Assembly (NCBI RefSeq): GCF_001908185.1
Contig: NZ_LGHM01000125.1
Span: 1 to 64,000, forward strand
Length of the DNA: 64,000 bases
Direction of reading: 5' to 3'
From: Bradyrhizobium sp. AS23.2
GTDB taxonomy: Bacteria > Pseudomonadota > Alphaproteobacteria > Rhizobiales > Xanthobacteraceae
The notes under the pieces were generated by a model. The model saw nothing but the letters and a program-made list of their open reading frames with translations, was not told where the DNA came from and made no database searches. A program made the translations under genes and the position numbers. Below are positions 43,935 through 52,840 of this stretch, piece after piece. The first letter of the stretch is position 1, and every line of letters begins with the position of its first letter.

Positions 43935-44384
43935 CTACGCACCGGCTAATGACTTCGAGATCAGGCGATGGGGGGGACGATAAAGGCGCGCCGGCGCTTC
44001 GCCGCGCAGGCTCCGGTCTGCCTCGACCGAGCAGATGGAAACGTGCTGGACCGGCGTCACGACCGACAGAATGTTGGTCGGGATCGCGGGTACGCAGAGC
44101 ATCGCGCAGCATGGTCCGGGCCCGCTCTTGCCGTGGCCGTGACCGCCGGCATTCGACGCGTCGGATAGATGATCGTGGTGCTGCGATGTACCGGCATGGG
44201 AATGATCGGCCGAAGCAGCCGCGTCGTGCGCATGTACCATGGCCGCCGGCAGATCGTCGAAGCATGGAGCCGGACCGGAGCCGAGCGCCAGCGCAGCGCC
44301 CGGCGCAAGCACGCAAAAAAGATAGAGCAGAGCGACCAAACGCCCCACCCATTTCCTTTTCGCTCTGGTCAGCCTCCAGGACAT
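43935..44384 (-). CDS. His-rich exported protein of the copper cluster
   Basis: About 149 residues from ATG 44384 (MSWRLTRAKRKW), with ATG 44396 as an alternative. After a hydrophobic signal (LVALLYLFCVLAPGAALAL) comes a His-rich segment (AHDAAASADHSHAGTSQHHD then GGHGHGKSG) and a cysteine group (CCAMLC), typical of DUF2946-like copper-associated proteins. A G7 run at 43970-43976 lies near the end. Removing one base would stop the protein at RPPIA (43961), so the printed C-terminus may be a frameshift artefact. It lies between the RND pump and the lipoprotein gene. Confidence 0.75.
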   Translation of the reverse strand: MSWRLTRAKRKWVGRLVALLYLFCVLAPGAALALGSGPAPCFDDLPAAMVHAHDAAASADHSHAGTSQHHDHLSDASNAGGHGHGKSGPGPCCAMLCVPAIPTNILSVVTPVQHVSICSVEADRSLRGEAPARLYRPPHRLISKSLAGA

Positions 44385-44484
44385 ACTCTCACACATCCGA
44401 TTCTGTTGGACACTATGGGGAAAATCAGGTTCCGCCAAGTCCCTGACGGCGTAACTCTCCTACTCTCTCGCAGCATGCTCTAAT

Positions 44485-47400
44485 TCAAGCTGCCTCGGGC
44501 ACGTCTGACGAGGCACGGTTCGATATTTCGCCGGCCTCCTCACCGTCGCGGGGAAGCCTGCGCTCCTTGACCAGTCCGAAAATCGCAGGAATCACGATGA
44601 GCGTCAGCAGCGTCGATGACATCATGCCGCCGATCATCGGCACTGCAATGCGCTGCATGATCTCCGATCCGGCCCCGGTACTCCACATGATCGGCAGCAG
44701 TCCCCCCCATGATGGCGACCACCGTCATCATCTTGGGCCGCACGCGCTCGACCGCGCCCACCATGATCGCATCGTGGAGATCGCGGCGCGTGAGAGGCTT
44801 CCCTTCGACGTCGCGCCTGGCCCTCATCTCGGCCAATGCGTGATCGAGATAGATCAGCATCACGACGCCCGTCTCGGCCGCGACGCCGGCGAGTGCGATG
44901 AAGCCGACGGCGACGGCGACAGACAGGTTGAAGCCGAGCCACCACATCATCCAGATGCCGCCGACCAACGCGAACGGCAGCGACAGCATCACGATCAGGG
45001 TCTCGGTCATCGTCCTGAAGTTCAGGTACAGCAGCAGGAAGATGATCGTGAGCGTCACGGGCACCACGATCTTCAGGCGGGCGGCGGCTCGCTGCAGATA
45101 TTCGTACTGGCCGCTCCAGACGACGTAGGTGCCGGCGGGAAACTGGATGCTCTCCGCCACGGCGCGTTGCGCATCGGCGACGTAGCTTCCGATGTCGCGA
45201 TCCCGGATGTCGACGTAGACGTAGGTCGCAAGCTGGCCGTTCTCCGTCCGGATGGACGTCGGCCCCCGCGCCGGCTCGATCTTGGCGACCTCGCCGAGGG
45301 GCACGGCGCCTCCCGCCGGCATCGGCACCAGGATGTCGCTGGCGATGGCCTTGGGATTGTCTCTGAGGTCACGCGGATAGCGCATGTTCACCGTGAACCG
45401 CTGCCGGCCTTCCACTGTCGTCGTGACCGTCTGACCGCCGAGGGCAGCCGCGATGGTATCCTGAACGTCCTGCATCAGGATGCCGTAACGGGCGAGCGCC
45501 TCGCGGTCCGGCACGATCTCGAGATAGTACCCGCCGATGCCGCGCTCCGCGTAGGCCGACGAGGTGCCAGGGACGGTCTTGATGACGCGCTCGACCTGCT
45601 TCGCGAGCCGGTCGATCTCGACGAGATCCGTGCCCATGACCTTGACGCCGACCGGCGTGCGGATGCCGGTGGACAGCATGTCGATGCGCGCCTTGATCGG
45701 CATGGTCCAGGCGTTGGAGACGCCCGGAAACTGCAGCGCCCGGTCCATCTCTGCGATGAGACTGTCGACGGTGACGCCCGGGCGCCACTGCTCCCCAGGC
45801 TTCAGGCTGACGACAGTTTCAAACATCTCCGTCGGGGCGGGGTCGGTCGCAGTCGCGGCTCGTCCCGCCTTGCCGTAGACGGAAGCAACCTCCGGGAACG
45901 ACTTGATGATCCGATCCTGCGTCTGCATGAGCTCGGCCGCCTTGGTGACCGAAATGCCGGGCAGCGTCGTCGGCATGTAGAGCAACGTCCCCTCGTTCAA
46001 GGTCGGCATGAACTCGGTGCCGAGCTGCCGCGCCGGCCAAACTGTCACCGCAAGCACGACGAGCGATGCCAGGACCACCAGCGTCTTGGCGCGGAGCACG
46101 CGCTTGATCACGGGACGGTAGATCCAGATCAGGAAACGGTTGACGACGTTCCTGCTCTCCGGGACGATCCTGCCGCGGACGAAGATCACCATCAGCGCTG
46201 GCACCAGGGTTACGGACAGAAGTGCCGCTGCGGCCATCGAGAAGGTCTTCGTGAACGCCAGCGGGCTGAACAGCCTCCCCTCCTGCGATTCCAGCGTGAA
46301 GATCGGCATGAACGACACGGTGATGATCAGCAGGCTGAAGAACAGCGCTGGGCCGACCTCGGACGCGGCGTCGATCAGGATCTGCACGCGCGACTGATCG
46401 GGCCTGGCCCGCTCGAGGCGCTTGTGCGCGTTCTCGATCATGACGATCGCGGCATCCACCATGGCGCCGATTGCGATCGCGATGCCGCCGAGGCTCATGA
46501 TGTTCGATCCCAGCCCGAGCAGCTTCATGGCGCCGAACGCCATCAGCACGCCGACCGGCAACATCAGGATCGCGACGAGCGCGCTGCGGACGTGCAGCAG
46601 GAACACGATGCAGACGAGCCCGACGACGACGCTCTCCTCGAACAAAGTATGCTTGAGGGTATCGATGGCCGCGTAGATCAGATTCGAGCGGTCGTAAACC
46701 GGTACGATCTCGACCGACTTCGGCAGGCTGCTCGCGATCTCCTTGAACCGCTTCTTGACGTTTTCGATGACGTCGAGCGCGTTGACGTCGAACCGCTGCA
46801 GCACGATGCCGCTTGCGACCTCGCCCTCGCCATTCAGCTCAGCGATACCCCTCCGCTCGTCCGGCCCGAGCTCGACGCTCGCGACGTCCCGCAGCAATAC
46901 CGGCGTGCCGTTGCTCGTCTTCAGGACGATGTTGCCGAGATCGTTGATGCTCTTTATGTAGCCCTTGCCGCGGATGACGTATTCGAACTCGGAGAGCTCG
47001 ACGGTACGCCCGCCGACGTCGGCGTTGCTGGCGCGGATCGCCTCCCGGATCTTCTGCATGCTGATGCCGCGATCGCGCATCCGCTGCGGGTCGAGGACCA
47101 CGTTGTACTGCTTGACGAAGCCGCCGATGCTGGCGACCTCGGCGACGCCTTCGGCCTTGGCCAGCGCGAACTTCAGGTTCCAGTCCTGGATCGTGCGGGT
47201 GTCCGCCAGGTTCAATTCCCTGGACATGACGGCGTACTGGTAGACCCAGCCGACACCGGTCGCGTCGGGGCCGATGGTCGGGGTGACGCCGGCGGGAAGC
47301 CTGGACGACGCGCCGTTGAGAAACTCCAAGACGCGCGAGCGCGCCCAGTAGATGTCGGTGCCGTCCTCGAAGATCACGTAGACGAACGACACGCCAAAGA

Positions 47401-47659
47401 AGGAGAAGCCGCGCACGACCTTCGATTTCGGCACGGTCAGCATCGCCGTCGTCAGCGGATAGGTGACCTGATCCTCGATCACCTGCGGCGCCTGGCCGGG
47501 ATACTCGGTGTAGACGATGACCTGCGTATCCGAGAGGTCGGGGATCGCATCCAGCGGAAGATGAACCAGCGCATAGAGGCCGGCAGCAGCAGCAAAGCCG
47601 GTGCCGAATAGCACGAGCAGCAGATTGCGCGCCGACCAGGCGATGACGCGTGCGATCAT
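44485..47659 (-). pseudogene. cusA: CusA/CzcA-type RND copper efflux pump, frameshifted at its end
   Basis: The main frame (ATG 47659) encodes a full CusA-type pump: HLPLDAIPDLSDTQVIVYTE after helix 1, LGGIAIAIGAMVDAAIVMIE in helix 4, and the Met-containing periplasmic substrate region. At MMTVVAIMGG the frame breaks at the C7 run 44702-44708. Removing one base restores LLPIMWSTGAGSEIMQRIAV and the last helix, ending PEAA at 44485, for about 1057 residues. Unfixed, the protein loses its last membrane helices and gains an out-of-frame tail to 44540. Its start overlaps the adaptor gene (ATGA). Confidence 0.9.
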
Positions 47660-49086
47660 TTGTGATCTCCCATCGCATGGCCGGGGCCGGCGTCGGTAGA
47701 TCGAGGCGCCGCCTCAGCGAAGCCCTTCAACGCCGCCTTCAGGTTGCTTTCCGCATCGATCAGGAAGTTGGCGGAGGTGACCACCGCCTCGCCATCGGCA
47801 AGTCCATCGCGCACCTCGATGTAGCCGCCGCCGCGCCGGCCGAGCTTGACCTCCCGCGGTTCGAAGCGCCCTTCCCCCTTGTCGACGAGGACGGCCTGCC
47901 GGCTGCCGGTGTCGAGCACCGAACTGTCGGGCACCGCGAGGACGAGTCCGGCATCGGCCGTGTCAATGTCGGCGTCGACATACATGTCCGGCAGCAGCAC
48001 CGCGTCCGGATTGGCGAGTTCGATCCGGACGCGAACCGTCCTTGTATCGCGGTTCACCTGCGGATAAACGATGGCGATCTTCCCGGTGAAGGTTCGGCCG
48101 GGAAAGCTCCGCGCGCGCACCGCCACCGACTGCCCGACCGCGATGTTGCCGAGGTCGCGCTCGGCCACGTCAACCAGCGCCCAAACGACCGAGGTGTCGG
48201 CGATGCGGAACAGCACATCGCCGGGATTGGCCCGCATGCCTTCGATCGCGTTGCGCTCAAGAACGATCCCGTCGCGCGGCGCCGACCAGCGCATGGTGAC
48301 GGGCGCGCTGCGCGTCTTTTCCATCTCCGCGATGACAGGCTCGGGAACGTCGAGATTGACCAGCCGCTGCCGCGAGCCGCGGCCGTACATCTCGACTCCG
48401 CCGACCGTTTTGGAGGTGATCGTTGCGAGATATTCCGCCGCCGCGGAAGCGACTGCCGAACTGTAGATTTCCATCAGCGGCTGGCCGGCCATCACGCGCG
48501 CGCCGGTGGTCACGTCCGCGACCTTCTGGACAAAGCTTTCGGCGCGCATCGCGATCACCGACACGCGTCGCTCGTCCAGTTGAATCGTACCGGGCGCCTT
48601 CACCAGGACCCGAATCGATCGCCGCTCGGCGCGCTCGGACTTCACGCCCGTGCGCTGGATCTTGCCGGGCGAAAGCTTCACCACACCGTCGTCGGTGTCG
48701 TCGCCTTCATAGACGGAGACGTAGTTCATCCCCATCGAATCCTTCTTTGGCACGGGCGAGGTGTCGGGCAGGCCCATGGGATTGCGGTAGTAGAGGATTT
48801 TTCGCGCGGTAGCCGCCTGCTGCTGCGGCTTCGTTTCCGCCGGCATCGCCTGGTCATCGTCGTAGACCGGCAGGTAGTCCCACCCGCGGTCGTCCTTCTT
48901 CGGACCCGTGGACCAGAGCGGCGCGCCGCTTGGATCGCGGTAGTAGAGCGGAGTTCGGTCCGCCGCCGCAGCAGCCGGGATGACCTCCAGATCAGCCGGC
49001 CGGCGCGCACCGTTTGAAGACCAGTAGCCGCCCAGGGCCAGGCCGCCGCCCAGCGCAAGAGCCGTCAGGAGACGCAGCGTTTTCAT
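47656..49086 (-). CDS. cusB: CusB-type RND adaptor with two heavy-metal-binding domains
   Basis: 476 residues from ATG 49086. The N-terminal signal anchor (LLTALALGGGLALGGYWS) is followed by two tandem short heavy-metal-binding domains (YYRDPSGAPLWSTGPKKD and YYRNPMGLPDTSPVPKKD, each ending in Y-x-x-V-Y). The adaptor core follows, with lipoyl halves (IAMRAESFVQKVADVTTG and WSAPRDGIVLERNAIEG) and beta-barrel regions. The tandem domains resemble those found in CusB proteins and P-type ATPases, and would receive Cu(I) or Ag(I) from CusF. The stop overlaps the cusA start. Confidence 0.9.
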   Translation of the reverse strand: MKTLRLLTALALGGGLALGGYWSSNGARRPADLEVIPAAAAADRTPLYYRDPSGAPLWSTGPKKDDRGWDYLPVYDDDQAMPAETKPQQQAATARKILYYRNPMGLPDTSPVPKKDSMGMNYVSVYEGDDTDDGVVKLSPGKIQRTGVKSERAERRSIRVLVKAPGTIQLDERRVSVIAMRAESFVQKVADVTTGARVMAGQPLMEIYSSAVASAAAEYLATITSKTVGGVEMYGRGSRQRLVNLDVPEPVIAEMEKTRSAPVTMRWSAPRDGIVLERNAIEGMRANPGDVLFRIADTSVVWALVDVAERDLGNIAVGQSVAVRARSFPGRTFTGKIAIVYPQVNRDTRTVRVRIELANPDAVLLPDMYVDADIDTADAGLVLAVPDSSVLDTGSRQAVLVDKGEGRFEPREVKLGRRGGGYIEVRDGLADGEAVVTSANFLIDAESNLKAALKGFAEAAPRSTDAGPGHAMGDHK

Positions 49087-49170
49087 GGCGTGTATCTGCG
49101 CGCCCGGGAGCGCGCGTCCGTGTGAATGGAAGGGAGGAATATCGGGCGCCGTCGGGCGGCGCCCGAACAC

Positions 49171-49563
49171 TCACTTGATCGCCGTGACGATCACGTTGCC
49201 GGTGACGGTCTCCGGTTCGCCCTGCACCTTCACTGACAGCGTCATCTGGTAGCGGCCGGCCATCGGCAGGTCCGTCCTGAAGGCGTACACGCCCGGCTCC
49301 TTGGAGGGCAGCGGCGCGACCGCCGATTCCATCTCGGCCATCCCATCCGGGGCCATGTCGACGCGGGTCTTGAAGATGACTGCGTCCGCCACCGGCTTGC
49401 CGGTTTGCTTGTTGGTCAAGCGAACGGAGAGCGTGACGTCGTCGCCCTTCTTCATCTGCGGATTGACCGCCTCGAAGGCGTAGTCGCCGGCGCCCGCGAT
49501 GGCGGCCGACGCGGCAAGCGAAAGGGTGGCGGCGAGAGCCGCGGCGCTGAATTTGGAAAGCAT
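49171..49563 (-). CDS. FixH/YtkA-like small periplasmic protein
   Basis: 130 residues from ATG 49563, with GAGGAC 6 bases upstream. A signal peptide (ALAATLSLAASAAIAGAG) precedes a beta-sandwich domain (DYAFEAVNPQMKKGDDVTLS, GKPVADAVIFKTRVDMAP, YAFRTDLPMAGRYQMTLSV) of the YtkA/FixH type. Such domains recur in copper-handling and cytochrome oxidase assembly operons. It is the second gene of the copper cluster; 84 bp separate it from cusB. Confidence 0.8.
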   Translation of the reverse strand: MLSKFSAAALAATLSLAASAAIAGAGDYAFEAVNPQMKKGDDVTLSVRLTNKQTGKPVADAVIFKTRVDMAPDGMAEMESAVAPLPSKEPGVYAFRTDLPMAGRYQMTLSVKVQGEPETVTGNVIVTAIK

Positions 49564-49663
49564 TGTCCAGTCCTCATGAATTGATCTCGGCCGTGGCGCA
49601 TGGAGCGCGCACGTCAGTCGTCGTCGCGAGCAGTCGTGCCGCTCGCGTCTCAGGCTTGCGAGA

Positions 49664-50032
49664 TCAGATTCGAGGAGGTCGGAAGGGAGGACTGCCGCCG
49701 CGGAAGGAGACGACCTGATCCGCGGGAATGACGATCTTGCTCGCGGCAGCGGCGAGAAACGCGAAGGCAATGGGCCTGACGTCATCGAGCGCGATGGTCC
49801 CGCCGACGCAGCAGAAGCCCATCCCGCATTTGTAACCGCCAGTGTGGGAGCCCGTCCCCTTCATGTCGTCCGCACAGCAATCGTCCATCGACATATCGGC
49901 ATCGCCGCTCATGTGCATGGTCGTCTGCATGTCATCCGACGACATTGCGAGGCTAGCTGCGGACGCGCCAACCGGCAGCATCGCCAAGGATATGGCGATT
50001 GCGAGTGCCAGGATGGTACGGACGAGCCGCAT
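49664..50032 (-). CDS. Met/Cys-rich small exported protein, first gene of the copper cluster
   Basis: 122 residues from ATG 50032: a signal peptide (TILALAIAISLAMLPVGASA) and a metal-ligand-rich stretch (MSSDDMQTTMHMSGDADMSM, then DDCCADDMK and KCGMGFCC). Met, His and Cys clustering fits a Cu(I)-binding periplasmic protein. A hydrophobic segment (IAFAFLAAAASKIVI) lies near the C-terminus. Its upstream region holds a TTGA-N6-TCAA box, so it probably sets expression of the cluster. Confidence 0.72.
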   Translation of the reverse strand: MRLVRTILALAIAISLAMLPVGASAASLAMSSDDMQTTMHMSGDADMSMDDCCADDMKGTGSHTGGYKCGMGFCCVGGTIALDDVRPIAFAFLAAAASKIVIPADQVVSFRGGSPPFRPPRI

Positions 50033-50100
50033 CGATATTGACTTACCTCTCGGGGCCGGAGCGCTGCCTGAGTAGCATATTCCGGCGCCAAAAACAGTCC

Positions 50101-50114
50101 TTGATTCCACTCAA
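50101..50114. promoter_or_regulatory. FixK/FNR-type box upstream of the copper cluster
   Basis: TTGATTCCACTCAA fits TTGA-N6-TCAA. It is centred about 75 bp upstream of the first start codon of the copper cluster (50032, leftward) in the 181-bp gap to the TRAP solute-binding gene, leaving room for a promoter with the box near -41.5. Confidence 0.55.
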
Positions 50115-50213
50115 GCGTTCGTGACAGACGCCCCTTGCGCACAGCCGCCTTGGGCTCGCGACGTGCCGGTTCGGACGCTCGAGCCAAAGCTTTCAATCGG
50201 CAAAACTGAACCA

Positions 50214-51242
50214 CTATTGCTGATTCGCCCAATCCAGAATGGCAACAGCCTCAGGGCCAACTTTCGTCTGCCAAGCAGCGATAGGACCGCTTCCGGCTTT
50301 CTTGAGGGCGGCAATGACAGCGGGCGGCGCAGGCTCGTCGATGCTCACCCCGTTGGCGCGCATCCGCTGGTAGTTCTCGACGGTACGATTGGCTAATAGC
50401 TCGATCTGGCTTTTTTCCGTCTCGGCGGCAGCCACTTCAACCTTGTTTTGCGTCTCCTTGGATAGCGCGTCGAAGCTGTCCCGGCGGACGAATGCTATCG
50501 AGATCGGAATGGCGTAGTTTATTGGCGTAAAGTGGTGCAGGTCGTCCCAAAGCTTCCGGCCAGCTCCGCCATCCCCGGAAGTCAGGATCGCATTCAATTT
50601 GTGCTCCTTGACCTTAGCAATAGCCTCGTTGAACGGAAGATATTCCGCCGTCGCACCCGCCGAGCGCATCACATCAGCCGAGGTGCTGTCATAGGTTCTC
50701 ACCGCGAGCGTCCGCAGGTCATCCAGGGTTTTGATCGGCTGGTCGGACCAAATTCCGGTCGCAGGCCAAACGGTTATGTAAAGAAGTTTCAGGCCCCGCG
50801 CTGCGAGCGCGCGCTCATAAAGCGGGCGGGCTCTCGCAGCCACCACTTTCGCTATATCGACCGATTGGACGACAAATGGCAGCGAAGACAGGCCGAAGAT
50901 CGGGTCGGACGACTCCAGCGGTCCGGCGAACGCATCGCCCCCATCGATACGATGTTCCTGCGCTGCTCGGAGCATTTCACCCGAGCTAATTTTCAACTGA
51001 TTGTCGAAGGCGTTCGACGTCGTGACAGACCCCTGTGTGCTCGACGACAGGAGTCTTCCAAATGTCGCCAGCCCAACCCCGGAGATGTTGCTCTCTGGAT
51101 ATTCTGTAGCCATCTTCCACTGGGCCTGCGCAAAAGCCGGCACAGATGGCTGCCCCACGGCCAAAGCAATCGCACAGACTGTCGCAAGGACGATACGGTC
51201 AATCCACGCCAGGCGCGCATCGCGCCTCGTCCGATCATGCAT
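50214..51242 (-). CDS. TRAP transporter solute-binding protein (DctP type), orphan
   Basis: 342 residues from ATG 51242 (MHDRTRRDARLAW), with AGGAG upstream. A signal peptide (IVLATVCAIALAVGQPSVPAFA) is followed by the TRAP fold: WKMATEYPESN at the start, LPFVVQSVDIAKVV, the signature-like region GLKLLYITVWPATGIWSDQP, and a C-terminal helical part. TRAP systems import organic acids using an ion gradient. No DctQ or DctM membrane gene is adjacent, so it is an orphan or works with a permease elsewhere. Confidence 0.88.
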   Translation of the reverse strand: MHDRTRRDARLAWIDRIVLATVCAIALAVGQPSVPAFAQAQWKMATEYPESNISGVGLATFGRLLSSSTQGSVTTSNAFDNQLKISSGEMLRAAQEHRIDGGDAFAGPLESSDPIFGLSSLPFVVQSVDIAKVVAARARPLYERALAARGLKLLYITVWPATGIWSDQPIKTLDDLRTLAVRTYDSTSADVMRSAGATAEYLPFNEAIAKVKEHKLNAILTSGDGGAGRKLWDDLHHFTPINYAIPISIAFVRRDSFDALSKETQNKVEVAAAETEKSQIELLANRTVENYQRMRANGVSIDEPAPPAVIAALKKAGSGPIAAWQTKVGPEAVAILDWANQQ

Positions 51243-51390
51243 GTTTGATGCTCCTGCTGAAGGGACGAACCGATTCAAAGATTGAAACAAGATCCATACA
51301 TTGCGCCGTCGCCGCAGACGATAGGCGCCAGCACCTGGGCGAACATCCGCCGACCAGTCCGGATTAATGGGTTCACGGCCTGACAACGAG

Positions 51391-52155
51391 CTATCCAAGC
51401 AGGCCCTTCAGGCCCGCGTAGATGGAACCGACAGCCGTCGCGGCAACGCCGGCCAGCGGGCCGACAGTCTGCATCAGATCCTGAATCAAGCGGGCGCGGC
51501 GGCGAAGGTGTTCCTCGCCAACATGCTGCCCTAGCAGCCGCGCCACCCTGAAGGCGAAGGCGTTCGGCTTGCCTCCCTGGCTCAGCACGCGCGGCAAGAC
51601 CTGGAAGATCACGACGCCCAGAATGTTTCCGGAAACGAAGGCGAGCAGGATGCTCACTCCGTATTCGAACACTTCGCGCCATTCGACCCACACCGTCGGC
51701 AGGATCGGAACTCGATCATGGATGCCGGTGACCGTCAGCATCGCCAGGATGCTGACGCTCGCAGCCAGAAACGCCAGCACGAACGCGCCCAGCGCCGAGA
51801 CCCTGTGCAGGGGATATGCCAGGAGCCCGAACAGCAGCGGGATGACGATCGACGCGATCCTGAGCGGAATCGGAGAGAGGTTGAAGGTGATGGTCACGAG
51901 GACATGCGCGACCGTCAGAAGCACCGACGGGATCACCACATAGAGAACCGCATGCGTTCCAAAATAGCTCGACGGATTCTTGTATCGCTCGAGCCGGATG
52001 TTGACCCGGTCGAGATCACGCCTGAGCCTGTCGAGATCGGCGACGATGTCCTCGATCTCGAGCAGCGTCGGCCGCACGACGCGCAGATCGCGCGAGCAGT
52101 GCTTGCACGCGATGGCCTCGTCCTTGATCGTCTCGGCGCAGAACGGGCACTCCAT
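51391..52155 (-). CDS. Zinc-ribbon membrane protein of the CHAT operon
   Basis: 254 residues. An N-terminal zinc ribbon (MECPFCAETIKDEAIACKHC, CxxC-x12-CxxC) is followed by a coiled coil (IEDIVADLDRLRRDLDRVNI), about four membrane helices (residues about 65-185), and a C-terminal basic helix plus Gly/Ala segment. The ribbon would face the cytosol. It is the last gene of the four-gene operon, 2 bp after the small zinc-ribbon protein. The paired ribbon/coiled-coil design suggests a membrane partner of that protein. Confidence 0.8.
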   Translation of the reverse strand: MECPFCAETIKDEAIACKHCSRDLRVVRPTLLEIEDIVADLDRLRRDLDRVNIRLERYKNPSSYFGTHAVLYVVIPSVLLTVAHVLVTITFNLSPIPLRIASIVIPLLFGLLAYPLHRVSALGAFVLAFLAASVSILAMLTVTGIHDRVPILPTVWVEWREVFEYGVSILLAFVSGNILGVVIFQVLPRVLSQGGKPNAFAFRVARLLGQHVGEEHLRRRARLIQDLMQTVGPLAGVAATAVGSIYAGLKGLLG

Positions 52156-52157
52156 CG

Positions 52158-52355
52158 CTAGTGCGACTTCCTGCGCCGCATGATGGCCTCGACCTCGTCC
52201 CTGGCTTGCCTCAGCTCCTCACGCAACTCCTCCCGCTTGCGCAGGAGATCGTCCCGTTCCGCGATCAGCGTTGCGGGAACGGCAATGTCTCGCCCACAGG
52301 ACGCGCAAACCAGCGCATCCCCGGCGTTCTCGGATTGGCAGTAAGGACACCTCAC
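52158..52355 (-). CDS. Small zinc-ribbon coiled-coil protein
   Basis: 65 residues: a zinc ribbon (MRCPYCQSENAGDALVCASC, CxxC-x13-CxxC) joined to a highly charged coiled coil (LLRKREELREELRQARDEVE). The gene sits between the exported Ig-like protein (12 bp upstream) and the ribbon membrane protein (2 bp downstream). The protein looks like a soluble adaptor, perhaps pairing through its coil with the coil in the membrane protein. Confidence 0.75.
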   Translation of the reverse strand: MRCPYCQSENAGDALVCASCGRDIAVPATLIAERDDLLRKREELREELRQARDEVEAIMRRRKSH

Positions 52356-52367
52356 TTCACAGACACC

Positions 52368-52811
52368 TCATTTGGGCGCGACCTTCAGGGTGAAGATGGT
52401 GGTGCCCGGCCGGCCGTCACTGTCCTTGATGTCGACGCGGACCGTGTATTCGCCCGGCGGCAGTTCGGCATCCTGCATGTTGATGCCGTCGGCCTGGACG
52501 AACGGCTTGACCCGCGGAGTCAAATCGACGTTCGGCGTGCGGAGGAAGATCACCTTGACCGACCCTGGATCGATCTTGGCCCCACCGAACGACTCGAATT
52601 TCAATTGAAGACGCAGAGGCGAGCCGACAGAATCGCCGGGCGAGATGAACTCCACCTTCGGGCCGCGCATGATCCCGCGCCGGTCCGCCGCGATCGCGCC
52701 CTTCGGCGGCGGCAGCTGGGCTTCCTCTTCCGTGATCAATTGCGTGGCGCGCGACGGTCCCGAGCACAACAGACCGACCACAACGAGGCCCAGCAAGATA
52801 GTCCGCTTCAT
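52368..52811 (-). CDS. Exported beta-sandwich-like protein of the CHAT operon
   Basis: 147 residues with a signal peptide (ILLGLVVVGLLCSGPSRA) and a C-terminal domain (about 55-147) of probable beta strands (KVEFISPGDSVG, LRLQLKFESFGGAKIDPGSV, PPGEYTVRVDIKDSDG, TIFTLKVAPK), suggesting an Ig-like fold. It is 29 bp downstream of the CHAT gene and 12 bp before the zinc-ribbon gene. It would be a periplasmic partner of the exported CHAT protein. No named family is recognised. Confidence 0.75.
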   Translation of the reverse strand: MKRTILLGLVVVGLLCSGPSRATQLITEEEAQLPPPKGAIAADRRGIMRGPKVEFISPGDSVGSPLRLQLKFESFGGAKIDPGSVKVIFLRTPNVDLTPRVKPFVQADGINMQDAELPPGEYTVRVDIKDSDGRPGTTIFTLKVAPK

Positions 52812-52840
52812 TTTCCGTACCCCCTCCCTTCACCCGATTT

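Noticed and set aside
44567..47611. 1014-codon open frame on the plus strand opposite cusA
   Set aside because: Antisense of a pump gene with strong family motifs; composition is typical of antisense frames in high-GC genomes.
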